Shown: piece by piece, positions 33,740 to 48,087 of the stretch | Layout of the letters: the number at the start of each line of letters is the position of its first letter | How positions within the stretch are numbered: the stretch's first letter is position 1 | Assembly: GCA_003008705.1 (NCBI GenBank) | Contig: PDUO01000032.1 | Location: 278,747-342,746, forward strand | DNA from: Pezicula radicicola | Taxonomy: Eukaryota > Ascomycota > Leotiomycetes > Helotiales > Dermateaceae | Length of the DNA: 64,000 nt | Reading direction: 5' to 3' | Made by a program: the position numbers and the translations under genes | Notes under the pieces: model-generated | What the model saw: only the letters and a program-made list of their open reading frames with translations | What the model was told of the DNA's origin: nothing | The model's database searches: none

Positions 33740-35571
33740 CAGGGTGATCATCCATGTCCAACCCACATTTCCGGCTTTATAGAAACCATGGAAAATAGGA
33801 AAAATCAGAAGACCTATCAGAAGATCAAGAAACTTTCATCAGGCTACTCTGCACCCATGAATCCGGGATAATCCCCGTCAGAGAGAATACAATTCAAAAT
33901 GAGTATTCAAATTACTATCATCTCCATAAATTGATTATCGGGGGGTTTTTTATGATCAGCATTCGGGATCAGCATTTTTGTTTTCTTTTTGTTTTTGTTT
34001 GAGCTGCCTGTTTTGTGCTTTAGCGAGGAGGCGTGCGTGGGAGGGCTAGACCTTTGGCCCTTTTTGACCGTTGCTATTTGTTGATAATTTGCATGAGATA
34101 TTGGCGGGAATGTCTACTTGTGCATTGATATGTAAGTGATTATGGATTTTGTTGACTATTAGATCCCTCGGTTCTTTTTGATAAGTCACAGCACTTACTT
34201 TACAAAACTGATTAATTCTTATGTACAATACCTGTACCTATTAAAGTCCGAGCATATTTTAGTACCGAGGTACTTGATAGATCGCATTTAGTACTATTAC
34301 TTTCAGCTTGTTACGTTACTGTACCTTCGAATTGAGTTTCCCTTCTATCGAATTTGAGATCTTCGATCTTACCAAAGACAGACAATACTAGTTTCCTACC
34401 TACTTTGAATCCATTCCCTCACCAACCACTCTCTCTAACCATTCCAGCAAGCAATCCATACAAAACCATCACTTTCCCTCCCACAAAAAAAAAAAACCCC
34501 CTAAAAATCTCAAAAAAAAAAAAAAAAAAAAAAAACAAGCCTCCTATCCAAAACCACTTCCAAAAAAATGACAGTAAAACAGGGTCCCCAAAGAAAGGAT
34601 TCCGAAAACGAATCCACCAGTAAGCACTAACACCAAAATGTAAAGTACCTACATTTCGTACCGGTACATAAACAATGAAAAAGAAGCCCGACTCCGATAT
34701 GAATACCTACCAATACTCGGAGAACCCTCCTTCCACAACCTCTAAACCTAATACAGCACATGAAAAACAAAAGGCTTGTATTGCAGACAACTAATGTGTG
34801 ATGATGTGTGGGGAGCTTCTAGGCCCATGGTCTTTTTTTGTGTTACGTAGGTAGGTTGGTAGGAGGGTAAACATGTGTTGTGGATTTTTTTTTTCACATG
34901 TGGACATCGTGCGGAGAACGGGGAAAGAGGTTGGCCGTGGAGGTTCTTGATAGGGAGGATAGGAGAATGATAGGACATGGAGAGATGTGTTTTGTGATTG
35001 TGAGAATTTAGCAGATGTTCTGCATGCAAAGAATCTTGGGATTGATATTTAGAAGGGGCTATTGGGTTCTCGCTAGATGTATTATATAGAACCTAAAAAG
35101 CTCTCCCTATATCAAGCCTTTGTAGTAAATAATTCACACCAATTACCGTGTGTTATCTCAAAGCCTGAAGCAAGCAGTTAGGTAAAATATCTTCACTTTC
35201 TAGGAGATGGTCAATTAAGCCTCTAATCGTAATGCAGAAGCTTTCCTGGTTAGGTATGATAGTGGAGTGGGTACACAGAATGTACAGGGCAGAACGGTAC
35301 CGAATATTCACCAAACCTAGTTAAGAAGGTAGGATTCAAGGTCGTTTTCTGCGAGTAGTAAACCGGGCGTCGACATACTGTACAACAATGCGTGGGGGGC
35401 AGCCTGTTGTTAAGCCTGGATATGTGTCATACATTTATGTAGGGTAGTTAAGCGGGACGTTGTTGAAAAAACTGTGTCCGTTTGTGGATGTGTGACTCTG
35501 GTATGCGCTGGTCTTCCAGGTTTACTAACTGCTGTAGAACTCCAGCCTCGCTTAACTTTCGTACCTTTCGC

Positions 35572-35732
35572 ACGAAAGGGGGTCCGAAGAAATAAGCATC
35601 ACCCCTATTGGCTCGCTTCAAGCACTTCAGGGTCTCCAGGGTGCGCAATCCCAATACTGTCGTCTTGAAACTACGCATATCCAGTCACGCTAGGCAAGGG
35701 AGTGACGCTTATTTCTTCGGACCCCCTTTCGT
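35572..35732. repeat. Inverted repeat with perfect 26-bp arms, MITE-like
   Basis: The left arm 35572-35597 is the exact reverse complement of the right arm 35707-35732 (ACGAAAGGGGGTCCG... to GCTTATTTC...). Weaker complementarity continues inward for about 15 bases. The arms enclose 109 bases. I see no clear target-site duplication. Confidence 0.85.
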
Positions 35733-38107
35733 ACTTTGTACAAAAGCATAGAAAATGTATTAGTTTACCAAAAATCGGAGTTTATAGAGAAATATAAACT
35801 AACGAAATTTTGACTCCTCTAACTAACGATCAACTTGTAACATCTAGAATTACCGAGCTTACCTACTTACCTTATTCGGCTATGTCTACATTTTAGTGTA
35901 AAGAAAGCAAGGCATTGGGTCTTTAAACTGCTGTTCCTCTACTAAAACTAGATTTTATGGTCTTGTAGAAGTATGATATTACGACAATATAGAAAGATTC
36001 TTAGAATAATCTAGTACTTAAAAGTGTACAAAGTTTAATACCTTGTTGCACACTGTTTACCTATCTAGTGGGTACTAAATAGGTAAAGACTCGGCCGAGG
36101 CACCAGTTCTTTGATAGCGGGGAAAGGGCAAGACTGTGGTGGTGCATCGAGAACCCTGTCCATAATACTGCATGACAAAACTCTACGCATCTTAGACTTC
36201 GCGGGCCGGTCCAGTGTTAAACAGCTAATGCACAGCCATGTAACTCCCAGGATACTTGCTGCGTAATGTAGTAGTACCTGTGTGGATGTACAGAGTACAC
36301 GAGTACAACCCTCGTGCCCTAGTTAGATGTACTGTGTCAGAGTTGAAATATCCCTCTGTACTGTGGCGTACATGAGTACTTTCGTACCTACCTTACCTAG
36401 ATAGGAACGAAAAGGTCTAAACCTCTGTCCGAAGCAATGTTGGAGGTAAACTTCACTCCCCGCCAGCAAACGATAAAGCTTTTCTCTTGCAGTCCCTCTC
36501 GCTAAGTAGTTTTTTCTATGAAACAATGTAAATCGCGAGCACCAGCTTTTCATTGGCACTGCGTTTTCGTCTTCAAGTCGGTGATGATGTGGTGATGCGG
36601 TCATCTGTTTTCGGCTTCCATGAGCACATACGGTCCGACTCGGCTGAGCCAGTTCAAATGAGAAGGCTCGGGATGGGAACGCCACCCAACCACTTACTTA
36701 CCAGTTTACGCCCTACTTACCGTTCCTCATCGAGAACAACCCGCAGGAATTCCCGAGAACAACCTCACAGGCAAACCCGGTACCGTATCACTATATGAAA
36801 GTACATCGCTCCATCCCAAGCCGGCAAGGACATATCAATCCCGGTAGCCGGAGAAAACCCCAAGTGTCCGTCCCAACGGGAGCCTGATCCCCTTTGCTGT
36901 TGTGTTACAACAGCTTTCTTCCCTTGGGATTTCCTGCATGAGTTACGAGAATTATCATGCACAAGGTTGTCGGGTAGCACACGGTGGGAGCTTGGAGCCT
37001 TTGAGTCGGGTCCAAGGAGGCATGGGTTAGACGCACTGGTGTGGGAGGGTTGGGTAGAAAACTATGCCGTTCTGCTAGGTGGTTGGAGTACAAGTGTTGA
37101 AGTATTATTTCACAAATCTGACTGACACCCGGCATCTATCTTGTGACAATTCCAACGTTGGGAAAAGAATCCCTGAAATGGGTATAGAGAGAATGAGATA
37201 ACTAATAAAGGTCAACGAAGCGACATATCAGAACCAGAGGAGGCTTTGAGAGCCAGTCGGTACACAATTGGAAGATGTTAATCCAGAGCCTCTGCACAAT
37301 ATTGTGCCCATCGTCGAAAGAAGCTGCTGCCATGTCCTGCTGATTTCCACCAATAACGAAGCCGTTATTGCATACGTGGTACAAGCTAAACCGAGGTTCT
37401 CAAGACAACAATGCAAGAATTCAGACAAATGGGATTGGGAGAAGGAGCCGCAACCTCGGGTATCACTAAGAACGGGTATTCTTCTCTGACGCGCGGAGGG
37501 TCGGGGAGGCCTCCGATTTTCTTTCCACGTAGGAGCTAGAATCACAGATCGGAATCATAACTGCATAGAGAACGAAAGCAGACTCAAAGCTAGCTGCGGA
37601 ACACGGTAACTCCATCACAGTAGCTTGTCTGCACGATGAAAACCGTTGTCGTCACAGAAGAAAAGTTAAGCAGTACGGCAGCGGATCGGATCCCGATTCG
37701 ATTCCTTACTGAGACGTCATCATTGAATGCTAGCGTTTCGTATAGCTAGTCCAATTCCATACTCTTGATGCACATCCCAGCCTTTGCCTTTTATTTTGTA
37801 CCAAATTTTGAAGCGAAGAGGTGTTGGCTTTCATTGGAGTCTCCATTCTTATCTCGTTCTATCGTGTACATCTGTTGCGTTGTAATGCATGCTCTAGAAA
37901 ACGCCCCAATAACACCAAGGCCGATGCTGATACATCCAGCTTTTCTACAACTAATCCCATTCACCAGAGCTTGCGTGGGTACTGGAGAATATTCGGTGAC
38001 GTGATACCACCTCCACCAAGATTCGAGAAATCAAATTCTTCTTTTGTTCTCCGGTCTGTTTATGCAGAATGCCCCTTCAAGAACAGATCAATAAATCCAG
38101 AGCTGGT

Positions 38108-40505
<2,398 letters not shown>

Positions 40506-40769
40506 GATGAAGCTGTACGAGGGCGCAAGAAGGAGGAGGAATGTTTGTGGTGTCTTTACTTTTGGCTCGCGGGGCTGCTCTTATTTTTCTGAACCAAAAA
40601 ACAACATTTGCCTTTGCTATCGCGCCGCACTAGCTTTATTTAGAGTCAGGCTAGTCCATATTGGTCTGACCGCCTCAACTTCACCCCAGATTCACGACAA
40701 CACCTCTAGGTCATCACGAATAGGTGACTTTGCGCCAACTTCATTTCAACCATCTTGCAAATTGCAAAC
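40506..40769. promoter_or_regulatory. Divergent promoter of PRP43 and TAF10
   Basis: Only 264 bases separate the two divergent ATGs, so both genes share this control region. No single motif is assigned. Confidence 0.6.
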
Positions 40770-41388
40770 ATGGCGAATGCACCTTCACCTGACCCAGCGA
40801 CAGATCTGTTACCGGTCACGGCCCCAGAAGAGGAGACAGAGGCTGTAGCGCCACCACCAGAGCCCAAGATACCAACGCGCAAAGATGCCTCCCTCAAGGA
40901 GTTTCTTGGGAAGATGGATGATTATGCCCCAATCGTATGTCTTCGCCTTTTTACCAAGTTGAGGCTCTAACAAGAAGCAGATCCCTGATGCTGTCACGAA
41001 TTACTATTTGACTAAAGCTGGTCTCCCACCCCCACCTCAAATGGACCAACGACTCGCGCGCCTTCTTGCTCTGGCGACACAAAAGTTCATTGCTGATATT
41101 GCAGCCGATGCTTACCAATACTCTCGAATACGTTCATCCAATTCTTCGAATGCAAACAACCAGATGGCGGCTCTAGGCGCTGCAAACGGTCTTCCTGTTC
41201 CTGGCCAACAGGCCGCTAGTGGAAAGGAACAGCAGAGTAGAGGCGGACCCCTTGGTGTTCAGCGACCAGGCTATGGCGGTGGTGGACAGGGTGGAAGTCA
41301 AAACAGGACTGTACTCACTATGGAAGATTTGGGAATGGCAGTTGGGGAGTACGGAGTCAATGTCAAGAGAGGAGAGTTTTATCGTTGA
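40770..41388 (+). CDS. TAF10: Transcription initiation factor TFIID subunit 10
   Basis: Two exons, 40770-40934 and 40981-41388, joined over a 46-nt intron (GTATGT, CTAAC, GCAG) in phase 0, give 190 residues. TAF10 is a histone-fold subunit shared by TFIID and the SAGA coactivator. After an acidic, Pro-rich N-terminus the histone fold starts with [20 protein letters not shown] across the junction and continues with [26 protein letters not shown] and [10 protein letters not shown] Gly/Gln/Ser-rich insert of about 60 residues separates this from the conserved [19 protein letters not shown] at the C-terminus, which completes the fold. Similar inserts are found in other filamentous fungi. Confidence 0.94.
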
Positions 41389-42115
41389 TGACTTTAACAT
41401 GGCATGGGATCAATTTGTACATTGGGTGGCCTGGAAATGGCTGGAGGGGTTCGGTTTCATGGTGTAATATGGCGTTTATGGCCAAGAAATTGACCAAGGA
41501 GTTGCAGATTTCGAGAACATGAAGCTAGGCCGGCATAGGTGAAGTTGCATTATAGAGAAATTCAACAAGAACGATATATGGAGACGTGATCATAGATATA
41601 TCAAGCCAAGGATTTTACTCAATGCTGCTGTGATTCCAGGTTAGCCACCTGCACAAAATGGCACTGCGTGCCACGTGCTATCGTGTTATCGCCAACCTAA
41701 GGTGCCAAATGTGCCCTCTGCTATGATGCTCCAGTGGTCTGCTAGTATTGATAACAGTCAATAACAATGGACCTCGGCATTTCTTTCTACAGAACAAGAG
41801 AGTACAATTTAGTCAAGCACCACATATGCCACGGTAATTCTTCACCCCTGGGATCATGGTTTGTCGCAAGACAAATTATGTTGTTGGAGGCCAAATCCAC
41901 AATTACTAATCCAGGCATTACCAACCCTCCCCTCATTCGAAGCTCGCGTCATTCGGACCATACTTTCACCACCCCTCTCCTCCCCATGTATATTAGCAAT
42001 CAATCAATCAATCAATCTATAAAACAATTGACCATTTCTCCTTTCTCTGCAATAATACATGTCTACAGCTTCGCAACGTCTCACAATTCACAGTAATCAC
42101 CTCACTTCCAGCAAC
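41389..42115. other. Intergenic region
   Basis: 3' flank of TAF10 and promoter of the dehydrogenase gene. A short CAAT-type tetranucleotide repeat lies near 41997-42017. No gene is supported. Confidence 0.55.
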
Positions 42116-43084
42116 ATGGCAGCTAACACGTTCTTCAGCATCGTGGCAGGTGTTGGTGCGGGCACTGGTAAGAAATCCTTGATTCCTTCATGCCATAACA
42201 ATTACTAACTACAACTAGGTCGCTCTGTTGCCCTCAAATTTGCAAAGACCTATCCTGTTGTGCTCCTCGCACGCAATCCTGCGAATTACGATCCTATCGT
42301 CAAGGAGATTAAAGAAAGTGGAGGGCATGCGATCGGCATTTCTACCGATGTCTCCTCTCCTCAATCAGTATCTAGTGCTTTTAAAGAAATAGAGAAAGAA
42401 TTCAAGGGAAAGAAATTAGCAGCCGCTATCTTTAATGTTGGAGGGAAGTTCATACGCAAGCCCTTCCTCGAATTGTCGTTGGAAGAGTACGAGGCAGGAT
42501 ATGATGCCAATGGGTATGTTGCTCTACTTGACATACTTCACAGCTCGAAGCATTGCTAACATCTTTCAATAGTCGTGGTTTCTTTCTCTTTGCCCAAGCA
42601 GTGCTCCCTCTCCTCCTCGATTCTGTCGAAACTTCTCCTCATCCACCTTCCCTTATTATAACCGGTGCTACGGCTTCTGTTTCTGCCCGAGCAACTAGTG
42701 CTTCCTTTACGAGTGGGAAGTTCGCCCTCAGGGCTACAGGTCAAAGTCTGTCTCGCGAGTTCCACCCGAAGGGGGTCCACGTTGCCCATGCAATCGTAAG
42801 TAGTTCCTCGAAGAGTAGAGTATCGTTTGATTTTATTGACTTATGGTGCTTTCGCAGATTGATGGAGTGATTGATATCCCAAGAACACATGATTGGCCAG
42901 TTAATGGAGGCGCTCCAGATGGGAAGATCAGTTCTGATGCTGTAAGTTCTCATTATAGTCGTTGTGGATTGGGATGATATTAATGATTATTTAGATTGCC
43001 GATTCATATTGGTACCTCCACACCCAGCCTCGATCACATTTTACACAGGAGTTGGACATTAGGCCATACGTAGAGAAATTTTGA
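42116..43084 (+). CDS. Short-chain dehydrogenase/reductase-like protein with Phe in place of the catalytic Tyr
   Basis: Five exons, 42116-42167, 42219-42513, 42573-42795, 42858-42941 and 42995-43084, all with clean GT-AG introns, give 247 residues. The N-terminal Rossmann motif is AGVGAGTGRSVA. Asp61 in ISTDVSS and NVGG (in place of NNAG) follow as in the SDR superfamily. At the active site the expected Tyr-x-x-x-Lys reads FTSGK (Phe161, Lys165) after GATASVSARATSASF. This FxxxK form occurs in a recognisable SDR subgroup (KFALRATGQSLSREFHPKGVHVAH), so it is unlikely to be an error, but classical hydride-transfer chemistry is doubtful. The substrate is unknown. Confidence 0.85.
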
Positions 43085-44811
43085 GCTATTTCAATATAAC
43101 AATTGATTCCTTAATCTAAGTAAAGTGCATCGTTCCGGATGCTCTCATTCGCCTTCTGTTGGTGATGGTTCAGCTTTGCATGCAGTTACTCATGACCCAG
43201 CAAGATTGTGTTCATATTGCAAATTATCTTGTCATATGCGTAAGTAATGTAAGCACGTTGAATTTGACAACGATCTACAGTGATGGAGGATCTGCACATA
43301 ACGAATACATTTACTTCAGCGCTGGTGTACCAGAACGCAAATCTTGAACCCCTCTAGAAGCAGATACGACTTCTCAAAATTCTCTTAAGAAATAATACTA
43401 GAGATCCCCTAATGCGAACTGGCTAAGGCTGCACTTGCTGGACAGCCTGCATATAAAACATACACGTCCTTGGCGCTAGCGACTAGAGGATTGCTCGACG
43501 GGTCTCTGTTCAGGTGGGCAATTCCTAAAGAAGAACCACCGCCACAGAAAATTATACAAGCGACATATTAATTATCTTGCTGTTGTTTGGCGGCGTGTTT
43601 TACGCAGCCTTTCCATTCACTAAGTAGAAAGTTTAGGCTGTTGAAAATTTAGCGAGGCTGGACTCTCGCCGTCTTGTATCAACCAATAGGGTAAGGTCAC
43701 AGATTGGTGCAAGGTTCTACCTCCTAAAGTTTTAAGAGCCAATAATAAGACATTCATCTTGTCTTTGGAATATATTTTGGCGAATTCTAGGTAGGTCTTT
43801 CAATTGGCTATAGACTCCTCCGAGATTACGCTAACTCTATAGAGCGAGGATTTCCAATCCCCTTTCCTCAAGTCTGTCAAAAATGGTGCTTACAAATAGG
43901 CTCTGTGCACCGGAATATTCGGAAAGTCTATTTAGTCTTATATGGTGTGGCAGCCCCACATCTGAATAGCTTCATAAAATGCAGACAATTCAGTCAGTTC
44001 ATATTATTTCCAATAAAGTCAGCCCGGCTCAACCCTTCTCGAGTCTCAGTTCTATTGATGTTACAGCAGTTTATCTGAGGTCGTCTCTCATATATTACCT
44101 AACTTCATCAACTAGCCATTCCACATCTGGCTCCGCTTCAAATGACTTGCAGTATTAATCAATCATGTTGTCTTCACCCATCAGACGTACTGTGCAATTA
44201 TCAAAACTTTGACCTAACGCCTCCCAAACTCCCTCAACCATCATTCCTTCCTATATCAAAGATCCCCACTCTTAGTAGCACGGCCTCAAGGTTTTCAAGC
44301 ACGTTAGATTTACTGTATGAGAAACCAGGCTATGGCCAGGATGCCTGGTCAGAGTCTAAAGACGAGATCCGACCATCTTCGCGCACTAACGATAGTCTAA
44401 CCTGGCAAATTTATGGAGTTTTATTCTTTCTTCGGTTTCTATATTGGTATGACCGCGTACCAAGATGGAAGAACTTGGTTAGAGGATCAATGGAAGGGAG
44501 AGACTAGGTAGTTTGATATGGGAGAGAGCTTGGGAGAAAGGGTAGATTGGTTTTAGGCGTTGGAAAGATGAAATGATTTGATTTGAGAAGGCTTTAAGAG
44601 ACGAGAATGACTTAATGGTGGGGTTTAAGGATATGTGGAAGAGAAGTTGCGAGCTTTTGTTAGATAGTACTAGGTAGTTATGTAAGGTTTAAATCGAATA
44701 CCTGAATCAAGTGAGCTACAGTATTCAAAAAGTGAGTTATCTACATTAAGCAAGTGGCACAATTCAACTCAGTTACTGAATTCAACCCATTCAAGTACTG
44801 GAGCCATCTCA
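43085..44811. other. Intergenic region
   Basis: It contains the second copy of the dispersed repeat (43908-43974). One ATG frame of 121 codons (44142-44507) is unrecognised; I leave it out as a gene. Nothing else is seen. Confidence 0.5.
43908..43974 (+). repeat. Dispersed repeat, copy 2
   Basis: Partner of 16711-16779 in the same orientation and 27 kb away. The two differ at only a few bases plus a 2-base gap over about 67 positions. A small hairpin (TGTGG/CCACA) lies in the middle. Confidence 0.8.
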
Positions 44812-45905
44812 CTATGGCCATCCTAACAACCCAACGGTCAATTTATCACCCACAAACTTCTCTCTCATCTCCACCAACTCTTCCACATCCCAATTCGCCC
44901 AAAGAAACCTTCCTTTTAAAAACGCCCCCTCCTTACTATAATCAGAAACCCAGAATTAGTTTACTCGTTCTAAATAATATGAGAAGTAACTTAAATACAA
45001 TCCAAAATCCATGAGGGAGTAAATTCAACCTAGAGGAAACAACCTTGCACATTTCCTCAGAGAACATGAGTGAGATTTACCTAGCAGCCCAAACCATAAA
45101 CCTACCCGGCAACTCAAAATCATCAAAAGCAAACTCTTCGCCCACCATCCTCAGCGAAACATCAGTCTTTAGAACACCCGGATGTACAACCATGAGTCTA
45201 ATATCTGGATTCTCGGCTTGGAAACATTCGTAGAATTTAAGTTGGGAAGCTTTGGAGACGGTGTATCCGGAGAAAGTTGCCATGCCTGGGAGGTGGGAGA
45301 GAGCTGCTGCTACGTAGATGAGAACTAAATCAATGAATTAGTATAGTACTTTGCTCAAAGAGCAAGAGTAAGAGTTATAATATATGCTCTCAAAGACACG
45401 AAAACAAAGATATATGTTCACCTGGTTCGGAGGAACAAGTTTTCAAGAACGCCTGAGCAGTAATAAAACTCCCAATGACATTAGTAGTCAGGCCTTTAGA
45501 CCAATCATTAACATCCGAAGCCCTGATCGTCTGCAACTCCGGAGTATAAGCAGCATTAGCAATAAAAATATCAATAGGACCAAAAGCTTCTTTCGTTTTC
45601 TGAAAAGCCGCATTCGTAGATTTATCATCGCTTATATCTGCTACGAAAGCGAGGACTTGAACCTCTGGATATTTGATCATTAGATCGGTTTTGACTGATA
45701 TGAGTGTGGATTCTGTGCGTCCGAGGATTGAGATTGAGGTTGTACCGCTTTGGATAAATGATTCTACTATGTGTGGTCCTAGTCCTGACCCACCGCCTGT
45801 GATTAGAACGACTTTTCCTGCTGTGCTGTGGGCTGGGAGCTTGGGATCGATTGCTGGGTAGGGCTTCTGATGATAGGTCTTGGTGAGTGTGGGATAGGCT
45901 GACAT
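44812..45905 (-). CDS. Short-chain dehydrogenase/reductase
   Basis: Three exons, 45422-45905, 45081-45324 and 44812-44935, give 283 residues. The cofactor motif is TGGGSGLG (residues 36-43), followed by ADISD, NAA (NNAG equivalent) and the active-site pair Tyr182 and Lys186 in YTVSK. The position of the usual catalytic Ser is occupied by an Ala-rich VAAALS stretch, so the Ser is displaced or replaced. The C-terminal exon (EGAFLKGRFLWANWDVEEL) is typical of fungal SDRs linked to specialised metabolism. Coenzyme preference and substrate cannot be read from the sequence. The two nearest oriented neighbours are another SDR and a peroxidase. Confidence 0.88.
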
Positions 45906-46718
45906 TTTGATTTGATTTAGTTCTTTGTTTTTCCTTCTGGTTGGTTATGGGTTTTGGTAATTGATGTTTCTGTTGGAATTTATAACTTGGGAGTTGTACT
46001 TATATTTGAGGTGAGTGGTAGTGCTTACATCAGATGCGGGACTACTGCTATGGAGGATTACAGTATTAGGCCCACTTCGGCCGAAACTCTTCCGACATCT
46101 GGAAAGCCTTTTCTGCTGGTAAAATTAGACAAGCTCTCCCTGAAAATATAAGCTATACTACCCTATATAACACCCTAAAACTATAAGCTATACCCTCCCT
46201 AAAATACAGGCTATACTATATTCTTAGTAAATCCAAAAGCTATAAAGTCTAGAGACAGCTTTTTTAAACTGTCTTTATAGGCTTTGAAAACTGCTATTAG
46301 TTGTATTATGTAGTAACCTCAAAGGCCATTGGAAAAGCAGGTTGGGATTATAGCACCAAACGGCAGTCAAAAGTTGGTCAAAGTTATGTCACTATGTACC
46401 TAGTGCAAAAGTAACATATACCTATCTTACTCCGGCTTGAGTAAGTATCTGCGAAGTTGGACCGTTATATAGCTAGCTGACGTGGTCGAGTAGCAGAGGG
46501 ACTCGTAGAGGAAGATGACGCTTAAGGATAAGTAGAATTACTTATTTGTATAGTATTTAACAATACACTAGACTTTTCCCTTTGATTTCCGCTACTTATA
46601 GCACGTAAGAGCCATTTTGTATTACTCGAGCTAGACCAACACTCCAATTTCAATCATCAACATGAAAACCCAACTCCTTCCAAATTTCCATTCTTTCCAT
46701 TCAATAGAAATTCTACAA
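45906..46718. other. Intergenic region with a degenerate short repeat
   Basis: Three imperfect copies of CCCTRAAAMTATAAGCTATAC lie at 46138-46158, 46173-46193 and 46197-46216. No gene is supported. Confidence 0.6.
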
Positions 46719-48087
46719 CTATGTTGCATATCCAGGATACTCCCTAAACTGGTCCGCATCAATAGTCGACCAAGTAGGACAACTCAACCCGGCCAAAGCA
46801 TTACCAACAGCCGTATTCAACATAGCCAAAGGTTTCTTAATATCAGAATATATTCCCTTCAAAAAATCAGGTGCAGTAAGCGACGCAGCTTGGCAGATGA
46901 AACAAGCGAGATTATTGCCTTCAAGGAGATTTATAGCGGAGAATACACCGTTGGTTAAATCGGAGAGGTCGAGTGGTGTGTATGAGTTTACTGTGCCTGT
47001 ATTTCCACCTACTGATAGGGTATTCGGAAACTCTGAGGCACTGTTTTATAAGGTTAGTTGAGTTTTGCTGGATCCTTTATGAGGCGAAAGAAGAAACTTA
47101 CAAATAAAGTATATCGGTTGTTAAGGATGAAATGGTATATTCATCACCAATAGCACGTTTATACCAATTTTCAGGAATCCTCTCGCACCCAGGCTTATAA
47201 GTAAAATTCCCACTTTTTCCTTCAATAGCAAAGAAATACTTCAGAACATCCTGATTCAAGATCCCTTCTGGGTTCTCGGCTGATTTGTTCGACATGAAGC
47301 GGTAGATGAATGTATGTGCTGCTTGCGATACTCCTATTCCTGTGAAAGGCCCGTAGAAGAAATGGGGATTATTGGCTACTGAATATTCGAATGTCTTCTT
47401 GCGTTCTTGTGCTAGTACTTTTAGGTCATAGTTTGCTGTTGCCGCGTCTGATTGAAGGTCAAAGAGGGTTTGGAATTGGTTGATTCGGAGCTCGGTGTTG
47501 TTGCCGAATAGATAGAGGTCTCCTCGTGTGGGTGATGTATCCGTCTCGTATTTGTTGTGTGATCCTGAGATGCCGTCTGGGGCCCCCAGAAGACCGAAGA
47601 GGTTATTGAGGAGGTTCTGTCCGCTGGCACCTTGGGGTGGCCCTCCGATTGACCAACCTGGAGTTAGGGACAGTGGATTCCCATCCATAACGGTTCCATA
47701 CACAGCAAGGAAGGTCGCGAGATCCAAGCCCATTCCGAAAACTTCGTTATTGGCTTTCACAAATTGAGGGATTGTGGCGAAACCATTATGGGGAAGGTAG
47801 TTGTGGTTCGCTAAAGCGTTGAGACCTGGGCAAGGTCCTCGTAAGTCACCGCCCTCGATGTCTGGTGGAGTGAAGGCGTGCGCTCCAGAGACATCAATGC
47901 GCTGTGCTGCAGCGTTAAAGCCTGGCAAGATGCCGTTTACACGTTTCCCGTGTGCAGCCTTTGCTTGTTTTGATAGCTCTGCATCTCGAGCTGCTATAGA
48001 GGCTGCTTCGAGCGCGATGGAAGGGAAGGCTGAGATATAATGAATAGAAAAGGCAGCAAGTGCTGCTACAGTCTTGATGGAAACCAT
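46719..48087 (-). CDS. Secreted heme-thiolate peroxidase (chloroperoxidase / unspecific peroxygenase family)
   Basis: Two exons, 47102-48087 and 46719-47040, with a 61-nt intron (GTAAGT, CTCAACTAAC, ACAG), give 435 residues. Residues 1-20 form a signal peptide (MVSIKTVAALAAFSIHYISA). The diagnostic heme-thiolate motif PCPGLNALANHNYLPHNG provides the axial cysteine, Cys86. Downstream, the acid-base region reads ETDTSPTRGD with Glu181, Asp183 and Ser185, corresponding to the E-x-D-x-S signature. Family members use hydrogen peroxide to halogenate or oxygenate organic substrates outside the cell. Several NxT/S sequons are present. The protein is longer than classical chloroperoxidase and closer in size to fungal long-form members. 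Confidence 0.9.

Larger units (their letters stand above)
31937..38107. other. Six-kilobase gene-poor region
   Basis: No gene is securely supported. Contents: a (GAA)n microsatellite at 32934-32955, GTAC-rich clusters near 33000, 34230-34330 and 36260-36400, a TATA box with a short ORF (33731-33871), an A-rich low-complexity tract (34484-34535) and a 26-bp inverted repeat (35572-35732). Open frames such as 36323-36685 and 37765-38210 lack ATG starts or coding character. Confidence 0.5.

Noticed and set aside
41997..42017. CAAT-type tetranucleotide repeat read as a possible array
   Set aside because: Too short and without spacers; a simple microsatellite. No CRISPR-like structure exists in the window.
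44142..44507. 121-codon ATG frame between the two SDR genes
   Set aside because: No family resemblance, no splice partners and low-complexity composition at the start. Kept out for lack of support, not disproved.
42116..48087. Specialised-metabolite biosynthetic cluster
   Set aside because: Only two SDRs and a peroxidase are present; no polyketide synthase, peptide synthetase, terpene cyclase or cluster regulator is seen.
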